Under the pieces are notes generated by a model. That model ran no database searches, was not told where the DNA came from, and saw only the letters and a program-made list of their open reading frames with translations. Position numbers and translations under genes: made by a program. A DNA stretch of 64,000 bases, from contig CM051519.1 in assembly GCA_028015205.1 (NCBI GenBank), forward strand, positions 40,343,979 through 40,407,978, given 5' to 3'. Shown here one piece after another: positions 36,701-47,960 of this stretch. This stretch comes from Mytilisepta virgata. Taxonomy: Eukaryota; Mollusca; Bivalvia; Mytilida; Mytilidae. The number at the start of each line of letters is the position of its first letter. The first letter of the stretch is position 1.

Positions 36701-37708
36701 GACTGATTACTGTGTCAGCTTCTTTGTCATGTGGGTATGGTTCTGGATTTGTTAAATTTTTATTCTTTACTGCTTTGTTGCAGAATGCAGTTAAAAAATG
36801 GTGAATCTTTGTGTGTACAAATATAAAGATTATAAATTTGATTAATTTGTTGAATTTATTTTTAAAATTGCTAAGAAAAGTTTTTTAATAATTATTTTAA
36901 AAAATGTTCACGTAACGTTTATTTTTGCTATAAGTATAAGAAGTAAAACTTTATTTTGTATTTCTAGAGTCTTGATTTAGTGGTTTTGGTTTTCTTGTTT
37001 ACAGGGAGGGTGTGTAGATTCCAACAGTCAGGCAATGACAGCATTATTTATGGTCCTGGGACAACAAGATGTATCCAAAGTACAGACAGGAGAATTATCT
37101 CCTTATATGTAGGTACCATGGCGACATAGTGACATGATTTCACCTTTTGCTGGCACCAAACACATAGTGATTTTAATGATATAATTTTCTCCCTTTATAT
37201 ATTTTCTTTATTACCCAGAATGCCATATTTAGATTATTTTTACAACCTACATGTTACAACAATTAAGAAAAGGACAAATTCAGAATTATAGCATTATGTT
37301 ACACCTCACAAAATTTACTCTACAGATACATATGTACAGTTGAAAATCACAATGTTTAGATTTGCACGATTTATACAAAAATAAGTCTTCCACAAATAAC
37401 TTGTAAAATTTTTAACCATGTATTGTTTTGTTGATCAAAATTATCAAATTTAGATATGACATCACTGTTGATATTAACTAGTAAATATTGTTACAAGACA
37501 GTATATGGTTTATGTAAAGTTATTGTGTTTCTATTTCATTTGTAGGATACAGATTTTACGACACATAAGAGACTTTTTCAAAGTAATGTTTAAAGTTGAA
37601 CCACAAACTAAATCTGAAGAAGATGAAGATTTACAACTAGGTGGTGAAAAATTAATATTGACTTGTGTTGGTGTAGGATATTCTAATGTCAGTAAAGCTG
37701 TATCATGA
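27724..37708 (+). CDS. RCL1: RCL1, RNA 3'-phosphate cyclase-like protein, 9 exons, 374 aa
   Basis: Exons 27724-27853, 31540-31611, 31852-32027, 34198-34272, 35045-35169, 35648-35773, 36507-36660, 37005-37108 and 37546-37708 join in frame as 1125 bases including TGA, all GT-AG. The product is collinear with vertebrate RCL1 (373 aa): YEGCNYLRQRL and RDDDPGLK at the start, GVTNDQTDPS, GGGEIFFSCP, DPGKIKRIRGVAWSVRVSP, PDIYIYTDH, KSPGYGLTLVAET, GGCVDSNSQ, LGQQDVSKV, and LTCVGVGYSNVSK at the end. RCL1 has the fold of RNA 3'-terminal phosphate cyclase but is not known to cyclise RNA. With the GTPase BMS1 it joins the U3-containing small-subunit processome in the nucleolus and supports early pre-18S rRNA cleavage. 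Introns hold several repeats (foldback elements, a 208-bp tandem duplication). It is divergent from ERCC8. Confidence 0.95.
28264..28345 (+). repeat. Minisatellite, four 20-21-bp units
   Basis: Four successive units of the form 'ccgcggtg.tata....tcg' begin at 28264, 28284, 28305 and 28325, with several substitutions each. It is unusually GC-rich for the surrounding intron. Confidence 0.65.
29280..29316 (+). repeat. Poly-C tract in RCL1 intron 1
   Basis: Two C runs are separated by 'caa' (about 29288-29314). It is a low-complexity length-variable tract. Confidence 0.7.
30064..30235 (+). mobile_element. Fragment of the AGCTCACCTG dispersed repeat
   Basis: The string 'tgcgtccatccgtcacag...aactcctctgagaccgctgattggattt' matches the order of the left part of the element at 112-300 (CGTCCGTC tract, then aactcctctga). 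Neither terminus is intact. Confidence 0.5.
32165..32440 (+). mobile_element. Abundant mussel dispersed repeat (cggggaatgtgtcaaagaga)
   Basis: The segment has 'ggaaacggggaatgtgtcaaagagacaac', 'gggtcttcaacg', 'ttcagctggcccctaaacaa', 'atactagttcag' and 'caaaggctagaggttcctgac' in order. I recognise this order as a repeat common in mussel genomic and transcript sequence. It is probably a fragment of a larger retroelement, and its ends are not defined here. It lies in RCL1 intron 3. Confidence 0.6.
33185..33600 (+). repeat. Near-perfect 208-bp tandem duplication in RCL1 intron 3
   Basis: Copies at 33185-33392 and 33393-33600 abut and differ by what appears to be a single base (acacggaaac versus acactgaaac). 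No coding content. The near identity implies a recent duplication or a copy-number polymorphism. Confidence 0.95.
36248..36392. mobile_element. Foldback/MITE-like element in RCL1 intron 6
   Basis: The left arm (gggcattatcgtgaaac...ggacagtagtattgac, 36248-36293) is the inverted repeat of the right arm (36346-36392, ending ttcatgataatgccc). The arms share about 45 positions with a few mismatches. The spacer repeats the terminal motif once more (gataatgccc at about 36304). Confidence 0.7.
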
Positions 37709-37994
37709 TAAACAATATTGTTTTTATTTATATTCGATACTTCACATATTTTATTACCCTGGTCCATAGAAATGTGGGGCATATATGTTAATGAACATCT
37801 TTCAAAACATTGGATTTCTTTACAAGAACAAAAATATCTAATGAAATGGTATCAAGATAGGTGAAAGAGATGGATTACAGAAGACAAAATATATTGTTTT
37901 TATTGCCATCTTGCCAAGTGGTCAATGACATCATGGAGCAAAGGAATCAGTTAGCAGATAAGTAACTGTATTGTATTTTGATATTTGCTAACAT
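37709..37994. other. 3' flank of RCL1
   Basis: No further gene is seen. It ends where the 145-bp satellite family begins. Confidence 0.4.
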
Positions 37995-38199
37995 CAGTTG
38001 TGGATTTGATACGTCCGAGTTCAGTTCTTTGATACCAAGGGACCTACAATCATATTACTTCGTGTCTGGGTGCGTCTCAGGGAGTAACACAGTCTCCTAT
38101 CAAAATTAGCTCACTCTGACCGATTTATCGCACTTCATTGACTTCGGTTAAGTTTTATGTCCGAGTTCAGTTCTCCGATTCCAAGCAACCTGCAATCAT
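37995..38199 (-). repeat. Satellite-like 145-bp repeat units, minus orientation
   Basis: The reverse complement matches the family at 5835-6265. It contains gtccgagttcagttctccgat, caatcatattac, and an agctcactctgaccg core at about 38106-38120. About 1.4 units are present before the SINE at 38200 interrupts. Confidence 0.8.
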
Positions 38200-38590
38200 A
38201 TTACTACTCAGTTGGTAGAGTGGTGGACTACAGGTTCGATCCCCGGTTTGTGTGGTAGGTAATTTTGGGAGACAAATCATGTTCTACTGTTACGTTGGCG
38301 CTCAACTATAAAACCCACGATTGTCAATAAGGGCTAGTTGGCAAATGGGTTGACGTTGCATATCGTCATCATAGGACGATGACTCTTGAGGTGGGGGAAG
38401 TGTAACGGGGCTTCCCTTGGGTACGACATAAGTTATAGAACCATAACAGGTTTATAACTACCAGGTCCATTAGCTGCGCTAGTGGAGTACTCCTTTAGCT
38501 CAGTTGGACTACTTAAGCAAAGGTTGCGGATTCGATCCCCGATTGGTGCGGTAGGTAATTTGGGAGACAAATCATGCTATACTGTTACAA
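38200..38590 (+). mobile_element. tRNA-derived SINE family A, two heads in tandem
   Basis: Two tRNA-like heads are visible. The first is a truncated copy at about 38203-38252 (ctcagttggtagagtgg...ggttcgatccccgg). The second is at about 38487-38545 (cctttagctcagttgg...gattcgatccccgattgg). Each is followed by ggtaggtaatttgggagacaaatcatg and ends in 'tactgttac'. A 200-base body separates them. The same family occurs inverted at 18187-18302. The SINE sits inside the satellite, whose sequence resumes at about 38585. Confidence 0.7.
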
Positions 38591-38752
38591 AAGGAACTAC
38601 AATCATATTACTTGGTGTCAGGGTGCATTCCGAGAAGCAACACAGCCTCCCACAAAAATTAGGTCACTCTGACCTATTTATCGTGCTTCATTGACTTACA
38701 ATGTAGATTAAGTTTTATGTCCGAGTTCAGTTCTCCGATACTAAAGGAATCA
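38591..38752 (-). repeat. Satellite-like 145-bp unit, minus orientation
   Basis: One unit with a perfect AGGTCACTCTGACCT palindrome at 38661-38675. Same family as 5835-6265. Confidence 0.8.
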
Positions 38753-39493
38753 GGCGTGTAGCAACCCGTACACATCGAAAATTTGACAAAAATAAAAATA
38801 TGGTAAATCTAGTAAGAATAAAACTAAATAATAAACTAAATTAAAAAGTATTATACAAACATGTTAATAATCACTTTGTAGCTATATTCCGTTTCGGAAA
38901 CTAATCTTTCCATTTACGGAACCAGCATCATGATTATGTTGCTGATGCAAACAATTAAAATGACTGAGTCCTCGGGGTGTCAGAAAACAATTGTCACGTC
39001 TTATACGTCTCCTTACCCTGACATCTTTTCTGAAGATTTCAAAATAACTGACGAAATAAAATATGACGTTCTAAAGAGACCATGGATATGATTTTCTGTG
39101 AGGTATGTTTAGTCTTAATTATATACGTCGTCATAACATTTTTTTTAAACAGTCCAGTCAAACTTAGGTTTAACGGGGTGGTAAAGGGTAATTTTCGTGC
39201 AACGTGTTCGCCGTTTTTTTTTTATTTGACGATCAACGTGTTTCTACTTTTTTATTTACGTTCGGCCGTGCAAGACGGGTGTCTCGTTCAAATTTATTTT
39301 CAAAAGTTGACTTGTTACTCATGAAAATAAGATTTCCGTGAGGTCATTTTAAGTCCCAGGAAATTGCGATAATGCAGGATTTTGTACCATTGACCCCAGA
39401 GCTTCTGGGGGCCTTCAGCGGCCTCAGACCTCCTGCTGTATGACTTCCTCCTCCGGCATTGAGTAAACATCATTTTGGCCTAGCTACGCCCCT
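38753..39493. mobile_element. Insertion in the satellite array, possibly hAT-like
   Basis: The satellite is broken at 'aaaggaat' (about 38744-38751) and resumes at 'ggaactacaatcat' (39496). The insert begins CAGGCGTGTAGC and ends GCTACGCCCCTG, so its ends are roughly inverted (CAGGnGCGTAGC). This is a style seen in hAT elements, but the target duplication is not clean and no transposase is recognised. The frame at 39082-39324 resembles nothing known to me. Confidence 0.4.
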
Positions 39494-39931
39494 GGGAACT
39501 ACAATCATATTACTTTGTATCAGGATGAATCTCGGGGAGTAACACACCTCCTATCAAAATTAGCTCACTCTGATCGACTTATCGCGCTTCATTGACTTAG
39601 GTATCTCGGGGAGTAACACAGCCTCCTATCAAAATTAGCTCACTCTGACCGATTTATCGCGCTTCATTGACTTAGGTTAAGTTTTACGTCCGAGTTCAGT
39701 TCTCCGATAATAAAGGAACTAAAATCATATTACTTGGTGTCAGGGTGCATTCCGGGAAGCAATACAAGCTCCAACCAAAATTAGGTTACTCTGACCGATT
39801 TATCGTGCTTCATTGACTTAGGTGAAGTTTTACGTCCGAGTTCAGTTCTCCGATACCAAACCACCTACAATCATATTACTTGGTGTGAGGATGTATCTCG
39901 GGGAGTAACACATCCACAAATCAAAATCAGT
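39494..39931 (-). repeat. Satellite-like 145-bp units, minus orientation (~3 units)
   Basis: Units repeat caatcatatta, tctcggggagtaacac, agctcactctgaccgattt and gtccgagttcagttctccgata. One unit is shortened, so the phrase tctcggggagtaacac recurs after only about 75 bases (about 39529 and 39603). Confidence 0.8.
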
Positions 39932-42900
39932 GGGGAAACGAGGCAAACTTTGTAATCACAGATTACCTATGTTTTTCAGTGGTGGGTAATTAAATGCTTC
40001 GTTGTTTTGGAGAAAGAGCAGGGTTGATTGTATACATGTGGTATTAGTCATAGGGAAAGGTTAATTTAATGCTTGTGATATGGGTGTTTTGGAGGAGAGG
40101 GTAAGAGGATATTTAACTTGGTAAAATTTTTATTGTGTTGTATGGTTTACAAAATACTATTTGCTACTATCATGACCTGTGCTTAATTAATGCAGTAAGG
40201 TCGTGTATTTCTTCACTTAATTGAAACCCAAATTAATAATTTGGTCTGAAAATTTCAACACAAAGTGTTCATGTACCTTATAAGGTCTAACCATGAATAA
40301 GTTGTTTAAACCCTCTCGGTGTTGGGATCAAAGGTGTTTGTAAGTCTAAGTATATAATATTAAATTCTCGTGTCTTTAATAATTCCAGGAGACCCATGGT
40401 TAAGTTTATTATACAGCAATTTACCGGAAAACAAACACAAGATATATAAATTGTACAACACACTGTCAATAATATATTATAACCCCTTTTAAGTTAATTG
40501 GTAGTATTGAAGGTCAAGCCTTATAGACAATATTTGCATTGAAATTAGGACATCATGTTCGATAAAAATACTTTTGTTTTGTTGGCCTTTCATCATAAAT
40601 CTTTATAGCGTGATTTTAGAGTGCCATCACAATTGATCGTGTATACCCCATCATGGGTCTCTCTGTGGCCATTTGTGATTGGTACGTAAATGAATATAAA
40701 ATATTTATGTATTCTTGAAATGGTAAATACTAGTATTTATTTTTAAAACGGCAACCCACAAACTTATAATGACATAAGTACGAATTCATATGTCATTTTG
40801 TGGAATGGTAAAAATATGTCAAGAATTTGATACCATAATATATGAAGAACTGCTGGTACTTTCTTCAGTTTATTTGGATCGACCACTTACAACTTTTAAT
40901 CTTAAAATTTCAGGCATTGATGAGATTTCATAATTCTCTTCTGAAGAGAAAATAGACACATGTGTAACGTATCTGTGAAAGACCCTCTATTCATATCACA
41001 ATGTGGTAACAATGGGCAATTCCTATTTCTAATAAAATTCGCATGTAAAACAACAGGGTAAAATGAACTTATTCTTAATATTTTTTCTATAAGTCACAAT
41101 TTCCGCTCTGCAGAATTTACATGTTGATAATGGCTGGCTGGTTCCTTTATCACGTACTACTATTGTACTGTCTTTATTGGACAGTCTGACATATGCTGCA
41201 TACGAAACCGATTCCCTTCCGGGGTGCGTTTTTATAAGAGTTCAGCTTGTCATAGTTTGAGTTTTCAGCGTTGTTATGCTGTGTTTAGTGTTTGTTTACA
41301 TGCATTCTCTTGTCACTCTATCCCAATTATTTACTGTGTGCCCTAGTGCCTCTAGTTTCTTAACAGTTCGATATTTCTGAAATTGATTATGAAAATAAAT
41401 CAAGAAACTGTATGGTGGTTGGTGTCACAGTAGGTAAACCTCAAGACTCTTCGAAACGGAAATCTTGCTTATAACCGGCTAATAATATTATTTTACTGTT
41501 GCGGTTTAAATGCTACATGGCCATATTTCTGTTAATGTCTTCACAACGAATTTATCTGGTATCTGTCTTTTGTTTAGATGGATTTCCCCTTTATAAACCT
41601 TCTTTTTCCGATATTCAGGAAAAAAATGTTTGTTTCCATTCAGTGATGATCAGAGTTAAAAAATGAAAATCCTTAAAAGGGAATTAAGTATAGCTCTGCG
41701 TAAGAATCGGACAATAATTCTGTGACAGTACACGCTTAGAATGATCATAAAGCTAATATTTTTAATAAATTCATTTTAGACCATAAAGAACCATTTAAAC
41801 ACATAATCATCATGAAATACAATGTACAATTTTTGAAAAGCACTCTGAAAGTTTTATCCATGCCCAACTGTATTGACAAACCAGTCAAACCTTTCATCAA
41901 CATCAGCTTAACTACATCCATAAATGTCAGACAATTTCAATAAAAAAAATAAACACCAAATATGGAACTGTATTTACGTTAAAAATGCATTCTGTTGGAA
42001 CTGCATAGGCGATACAATTTCTCCTAATTATGAAGTTTAACATACCATACAAGTATTTATTTCTACCCGTAACTTCAATCAAATCATACAATCAGTCGTT
42101 TTTAAAAAAAGTTTGGAAAATGAAATTTTAATACAATTTAAAAAATCTGAAGACAATTACTTTGTGGAATAAAATTTGAACTCTATCTTGATCAGTAACT
42201 CTTTATAATGTGATAAAAAAACAAACATCAAATAAAATTTATATGTCATTCTGTAAAAAAGTATAAAACTGCAGTTTTGTTATGTCAAAGAACCATGAAT
42301 CTGCCAAATTCTACTCGACGGAAATAAAATTCATACTCGATAATGACATCATACAAATGTTACATTTCCCCATTTTGTAAATTATATTTTTCAAAATGTA
42401 TCTAAATTTATAATTTACAAAAAATGGAAAATAAATATAACACAAATATCAAAACGTTTTGAAAAAATGCGGAAAACTGTAGTGTTAACAAAATGCCCCC
42501 CCCCCCCCCCCCCCGCATCTTCACCAGTAAGGAACTAATTAAACGAAAAAAAGAATGAAAAGACATTCTATATAATAAAAAAAATGGATGAATGATTGGA
42601 GATAATGATAATAGAAAATGGATTTAAAGTTCAATTTAAATGTATAATAATTGGAGTTTAGAGAAAGCGTGTCATATTGCCCATATTTCAAGTCCACTTC
42701 AATTTATTTTTTTAAAGCCTGTCCTTGATATATGTATATTGGCTACATTGATCTACATTAAATATCATTTCAACTCGTTCTGTTTGAAATTTAAGGTAAT
42801 TGTTGTTTGAACGGATTATGGAACCGTATGAATTTAAAATATTACCCCTTTAAGAATTATCAATTACTGATCGAAATATATGGATATCGCCTGGTTAAAT

Positions 42901-43823
42901 ATCAAAGGATTGTTTTAATTTAATATTTAGATACTTATCAAACATTGATTTACACCTATTGTTTTAAAATCGTTGAAAAAAATCACGGGTTGACAAACAT
43001 TGTGCGTTGTTGGTTTAGGGTGAAGTTTGAAGAACTTTCAGATTAAGTTTCCTAAAAGGTAAGTATTTTGTGTAATTTGAAATTTTATATACATGTAAGA
43101 TAAAATCTAACCCTGTACTGTGGCATATTGCACGAGTTCAACTTTTTTTACCTCAAATTAATTCAGATTGACAAGATCTCAGACTTTATCTTAATTATTT
43201 CAGTATATATTATGAACATCGTATTTACTATTTTTAATATAAAAAAAAACACACAACGGTTCCTTTTATTGTTAAAAGGAAAGAAAAAAATGACAATCAC
43301 GATTTATTAATTATGAATTTTACAATTTTTATTGGTATTAGTTACAGTATAGATAGAAAATGCTGAAATCGAAAGAAAAAGTTTAAAAGTTGGGAACAAA
43401 CCCTTTATTAAGGGGAGTTGAAAGGGATTGAATTTGGAAAAAAATTAACCAGGCTTAAAAATTTGCTAAAAAAAGGCGGGATCCAAAGAAAAAATGCCAC
43501 GAATAAAATTTCTAGGATCGAAGATTTCAAATGGTTGCTCTCTTAATAGGTTAAAGAACGTCTTTTCTTTGCCACATTAAATATAGTAATTTACAATTAA
43601 AAGTAAAACATGCTTGCAAAAAAAAAGATTCATTGTCGCGCTGTCAAAAATGTGATCCAAAGGGTACCTTTTTTATACGTAGATCTTACTTGTATATTTT
43701 AGTAAAGTTAACCTTTTATTTATAGATAGATAATCGACTTAATGAACGAAAGACGAATTTCTTAAAATACCAGTAAAACAATATTAATGGCAGTTACCTA
43801 ATTTATGTGGACAAAGAAATAAC
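39932..43823. other. Intergenic; upstream of the first propeller gene
   Basis: No gene is recognised. Notable items are a 19-base C run at 42496-42514 and a strong splice-donor-like CCTAAAAG/GTAAGTATT at 43050-43067. The donor, with the acceptor-like ttttatttatag at about 43714-43726, could bound a 5' untranslated exon of the gene at 43824. The rest is AT-rich without clear repeats. Confidence 0.45.
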
Positions 43824-44636
43824 ATGGCAAAGGTTACTCATGGAATCACCAGGCGAAATACAGCACCGCCAAGATTACAATTACGAAAAAGGGTAACGGT
43901 GGTGAATAAATTCGAAACAGTCCTTTGGGGAAAAGATGTAGAAGTGAAAAGAGGGTGTATTTTACACGATGATAGAATAGTGCTATGTGGTACAGACACA
44001 TATTTATATGTTTGCAATCCAGACGGAAAGCGGCCGTGTCGGGTGTTACTTCAAACTGTACCGTTTGATATCGCAGTATACGACCAGAAGCGAGTGGTAG
44101 TTTCAGGCGAAGCAGGATATCAAGTAATAGAAACGGAAACCTTAAAACCCGGACCCCTTTTCAAACCCGGAGGTGTATGTACTGCTATTACTTGTGCTAA
44201 GGGCAATATTGTGATTGCAAATGACTACTGCAAGTTGACATATTTAACTTTGAACGGAGAAACAATTAAAACCGTCAACACAACGCACACACCATACACA
44301 TTGGCATCGAACAAAGATGGCTGCGTTTTCTGGACAACATGGGACAATGACGAAGTTCATTTCATAGAACCAAATGGGACTCAACGGTTTCTTTTTAGTA
44401 GTTCCGACTTAGAAGAGCCAGCGGGCATTTCAGTGGACAAAAATGGGGCCGTTTATGTATTGGGTCGTGAATCTAAAAACGTGACCAGAATTTCAAACGA
44501 GGGAAACACGAGCAACATTATTTTAAAGGAAAACAATGGACTAACAACTCCAATAGGAATGGCAGTCAGTCCAAGTAAAATCGAACTAATGGTCATTAAT
44601 AACAAAAAAGCTGTAACAGTTTTCAGGTTGCAATAA
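43824..44636 (+). CDS. Beta-propeller protein, TRIM-like paralogue lacking B-box (270 aa)
   Basis: A single coding exon. From about residue 29 it aligns along its length with the C-terminal half of the larger protein at 47961-49481. Shared landmarks are KFET near the start, the blade motifs TAITCAKGNIVIAN, GCVFWTT, AGISVDKNGAVYVLG and a final PIGMAVSPSKIELMVINN. These are NHL/YWTD-type blades, probably a six-bladed propeller that binds protein or RNA. The N-terminal B-box and coiled coil of the paralogue are absent. The protein begins MAKVTHGITRRNT and reaches the propeller almost at once. No signal peptide or membrane segment is seen, so it is probably cytoplasmic. An AATAAA at 44979-44984 is a candidate polyadenylation signal. 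Function is unknown. It could be a regulatory partner or competitor of the full-length relative, or a truncated copy. The intact frame argues against a pseudogene. Confidence 0.85.
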   Translation: MAKVTHGITRRNTAPPRLQLRKRVTVVNKFETVLWGKDVEVKRGCILHDDRIVLCGTDTYLYVCNPDGKRPCRVLLQTVPFDIAVYDQKRVVVSGEAGYQVIETETLKPGPLFKPGGVCTAITCAKGNIVIANDYCKLTYLTLNGETIKTVNTTHTPYTLASNKDGCVFWTTWDNDEVHFIEPNGTQRFLFSSSDLEEPAGISVDKNGAVYVLGRESKNVTRISNEGNTSNIILKENNGLTTPIGMAVSPSKIELMVINNKKAVTVFRLQ

Positions 44637-47600
44637 TTTTCTAGATGAACTTTAAACATCCCTAACTACGACCTGAATTCCAATGTAAAGAAATTTAAGT
44701 CATTGCACATAGGGTTTACGTTTAAACTTCATTTTCAAGAGATATATGTGTTGTGTTTCTTTCCATAAGAAAATTTTATCAGCAGATATTAATGTTTCAG
44801 AAAAGCAAATATATTGCTACTGACGGTTAAGCTGAAATCGACCCGAAACCGAGGACAATGTCCCAGTTCTTTTAAATGAAAATTGAAAGAGTATACTTGA
44901 ATTACAAACATTCATTTTTCATTTCTATTGTAAGACACAAATATAATTATATTTAATTATGAAAATATTATACAGTAAAATAAAATTTTGACATTTATGA
45001 ATTTGAACTATATTTATGAATATATTAAATATGAGCTATATAAATTAGTTCTTGGATGACTTAAAAAGATAGCCTTTGATAATATTAAAAATCCTAAAAT
45101 AATTAATTGACCTTACACGTAATTCCTTCATTGTCAAATCGAACCTTTATTGTTTGTGTTGGCAGTTTCTTGTATTTTCTATATTTAGTTCTTGTTGCAC
45201 AATAAAACTAGAGGATCCGTGCACTTCTAATTAAATGAACAACTTTTTATTCTTCTCAAATTCATTATACCCTTTAATTGTTATCATGGAATTTAACAGT
45301 GTATTTTTTAATTTCTTATTTTGTCTTCGATTTGGGATGTGATGTTTAATTACACCTTGCATGAAAGTGTAAGTATATTGGGTGTAAAGTGTCATGAGAA
45401 AAAAACTTGATCAGAAAGAATCCCATCAGAAAAAGCATGATAATACCATAATGATTATAGAGGTAATTGTTGGTCAACAATAATATATATATTTATTGAC
45501 ATCAAATATGTGACACACATAGCCATAAGCCTATGCGTCAAGAAAATCCTTCGTACCACCCAAACTTGAAATACCGCGGTAAAAAGTTCAAAAAAAAAAT
45601 CTTAGTAATACATAAAGATTGTAGGAGTGGGATTAGTGGGAAACTCTAACTACAACTAGTCAAGACAACTTTAAAACATCGTTCTGGTTGGGAAGAGATA
45701 TATATAAATGCAGTTTATATACGGTTAACATCATAAATCACATTCTCACAAAGAAAGAATATATTCACATCGGGTTGGGAAAACCTAAACCTAGCATTAT
45801 ACAATCTTGGTTTTTCTGGGAATCACTATCATATTCCATTTGTAGCATATGGAATATGTACAGATCAATCGCTTGATAAAACGTCTTCTGCTTTTGAGCC
45901 GACTTAAATCCGACTGATGTTTCGAAAGTGAAGAGTAAGCATTGGTATCAGAATTAATACATAGCTTATAAATCCAACATCAAACATAAAAATTACACTA
46001 GTAAAAACATTAAAAATTGTATGAACTCAAAACGAAATGCCTTGCTGAGTCGAAAGGGTAAGCACTTCTGCTATGCTCACCAGCAGCTATGAGAGCCTTA
46101 GCTAGATTTACAGTTAAAACGAGAACATTCTGACCCTGCTATCAAAATTATAGAACGTGTAACCAAATTGTTCAGTTCTATGGCAGGCGGTCACTTTGTT
46201 GGTAATCATACTCTATTGGCTTTTATAGTGTGTTTTATATACCAGAATGTCAGGATAGATTACGGGGAGGTTTGAGTGCCCATAAAACCGGTTTAACCCC
46301 AGTACTGTTAAGTGTCTGTACCAAGCCAGGCTATCCTGACTCTCTGTTTTGTTCTCATTTATGTTTTTTTTTGTCCGGGGTACTGTGTATTTGATGACGC
46401 TGCCATTGTTTACTTTTCCTGTTATCCATTTTACTATTTACAGTAAAATGCCAAGAACAGGAACAGTACGAAACCAGTGATAAAATATGATGAACAAGTG
46501 GGAATATGACATAAAACTTATGCTTGCATTTTAACATTCACTGTATTTTCGATTTGTTTCTTTTTTGTGAGTTATCAATATTGACACAGGAGGGTATTTT
46601 TTTATGTCGGTGTAACTATCTTTATATACGAAGATGATATTGGTGTGTTCTCCAACAGTTCTTTTTCGTGTGTAATACCACATAACATAAACATGACAGA
46701 GAAATTTATTTACATTGTACGTAATATATTTTCGTCTTTCAATCTCAAACGATGGATTTCACAGTTTCTTAGCAAACACATATTAATTTTGGAATCAAAT
46801 GCACCATTTATATGTGGGAGGGGGGGGGGGGGGTCCACAACTCCACAGTCTTAAGGCAAGGTGAATTTGCGACAACACATCAATAAATAATAACAAAATA
46901 TATAACAATATGAATCCCATATGTTGTACTTTTATCACGCCAACTTGGGAAAACACATGCTTGATTGATATCGACAGTAATCAATACTCATTTAAAAATC
47001 AATTGTGTATTCGATTTTACTTTTTTCTTTGTCTTAAATGATATTTGAGAAATACCAAATGTAGAATTAACGAAACAGATCATTGGATTTAATATCTATA
47101 GTACGTTGTCCTTCGTTACCAACACTATTTTCTGTCAGTAGGAAAACAGTAAGTATTGTCTTACCTATAAATTTAAATTTATGAAATTAATGCAAAAAAT
47201 ATAGTTTTTAATATTTTATATATTTTCTTAAGGTGATGGGTTTATTCATTTTTGAACATAAATTTGATATCATATGGTTTGATAGATTGAAGCAACATTA
47301 AATATTGATATTACTTGAAAATTTATTGTCTCGTTCCTATAAATTATGAGATGTCTGAATAAAATTAATATATTAAAATTGAAAGAAATTTTTGAATTAG
47401 CTCTTTATACCAGTTACCTCAAAGATAATACGAATTTCGCTTTAGTAACGTCATTTTACTTTCTTTTTTTATAAAAATTAATTTGAAAGTTCATAACTGA
47501 AAAAAGAAACGGATACGTAGAAACTTACCTATTTATATGAGAAACTCGATTAAGAAATACTAGAACACAATATGACACAGAATGTGAAAATGTTATTAAT

Positions 47601-47960
47601 TTGTATTTTATGATCAATGTCGCTGAAAAGTTTTAACAATGGATCAAAAACGCGTACTTTCATCAAGCCTTAATTCTGAGTTTTGTCCATTTTCTGATTT
47701 GTCACAAAGAGAAATCATTCACTAGATATGTACATCTTTGGCATTAAAATTGGTATCCTACGATATTTAGTACTACCAAAGACTGGACGCCTTTGCTGGT
47801 TGACTCAAAATTTCCGCGATACTAAAATGAAATAGATACTTTAAAATATGAAGAAGAAAATTAAATTCAAAAATAATCTCCCGTATGTCCGTAGAAGATT
47901 TTATCTTAACTAATTTCAGAATTTGAATCTCCTCTTCAACATTTTGGGTAAAATTTTCAG
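44637..47960. other. Intergenic between the two propeller genes
   Basis: No gene is recognised. A G run lies at 46820-46833. A donor-like AAAACA/GTAAGTAT at about 47149 and an acceptor-like aaattttcag ending at 47960, directly before the next ATG, suggest a 5' untranslated exon near 47100-47150 for the downstream gene. Bases about 46290-46460 have the character of mussel dispersed repeats but were not assigned. Confidence 0.4.

Noticed and set aside
39082..39324. 80-codon hydrophobic frame
   Set aside because: Lies inside an insertion within a satellite array and resembles no known membrane protein. T-rich DNA gives Phe/Leu-rich frames by chance.
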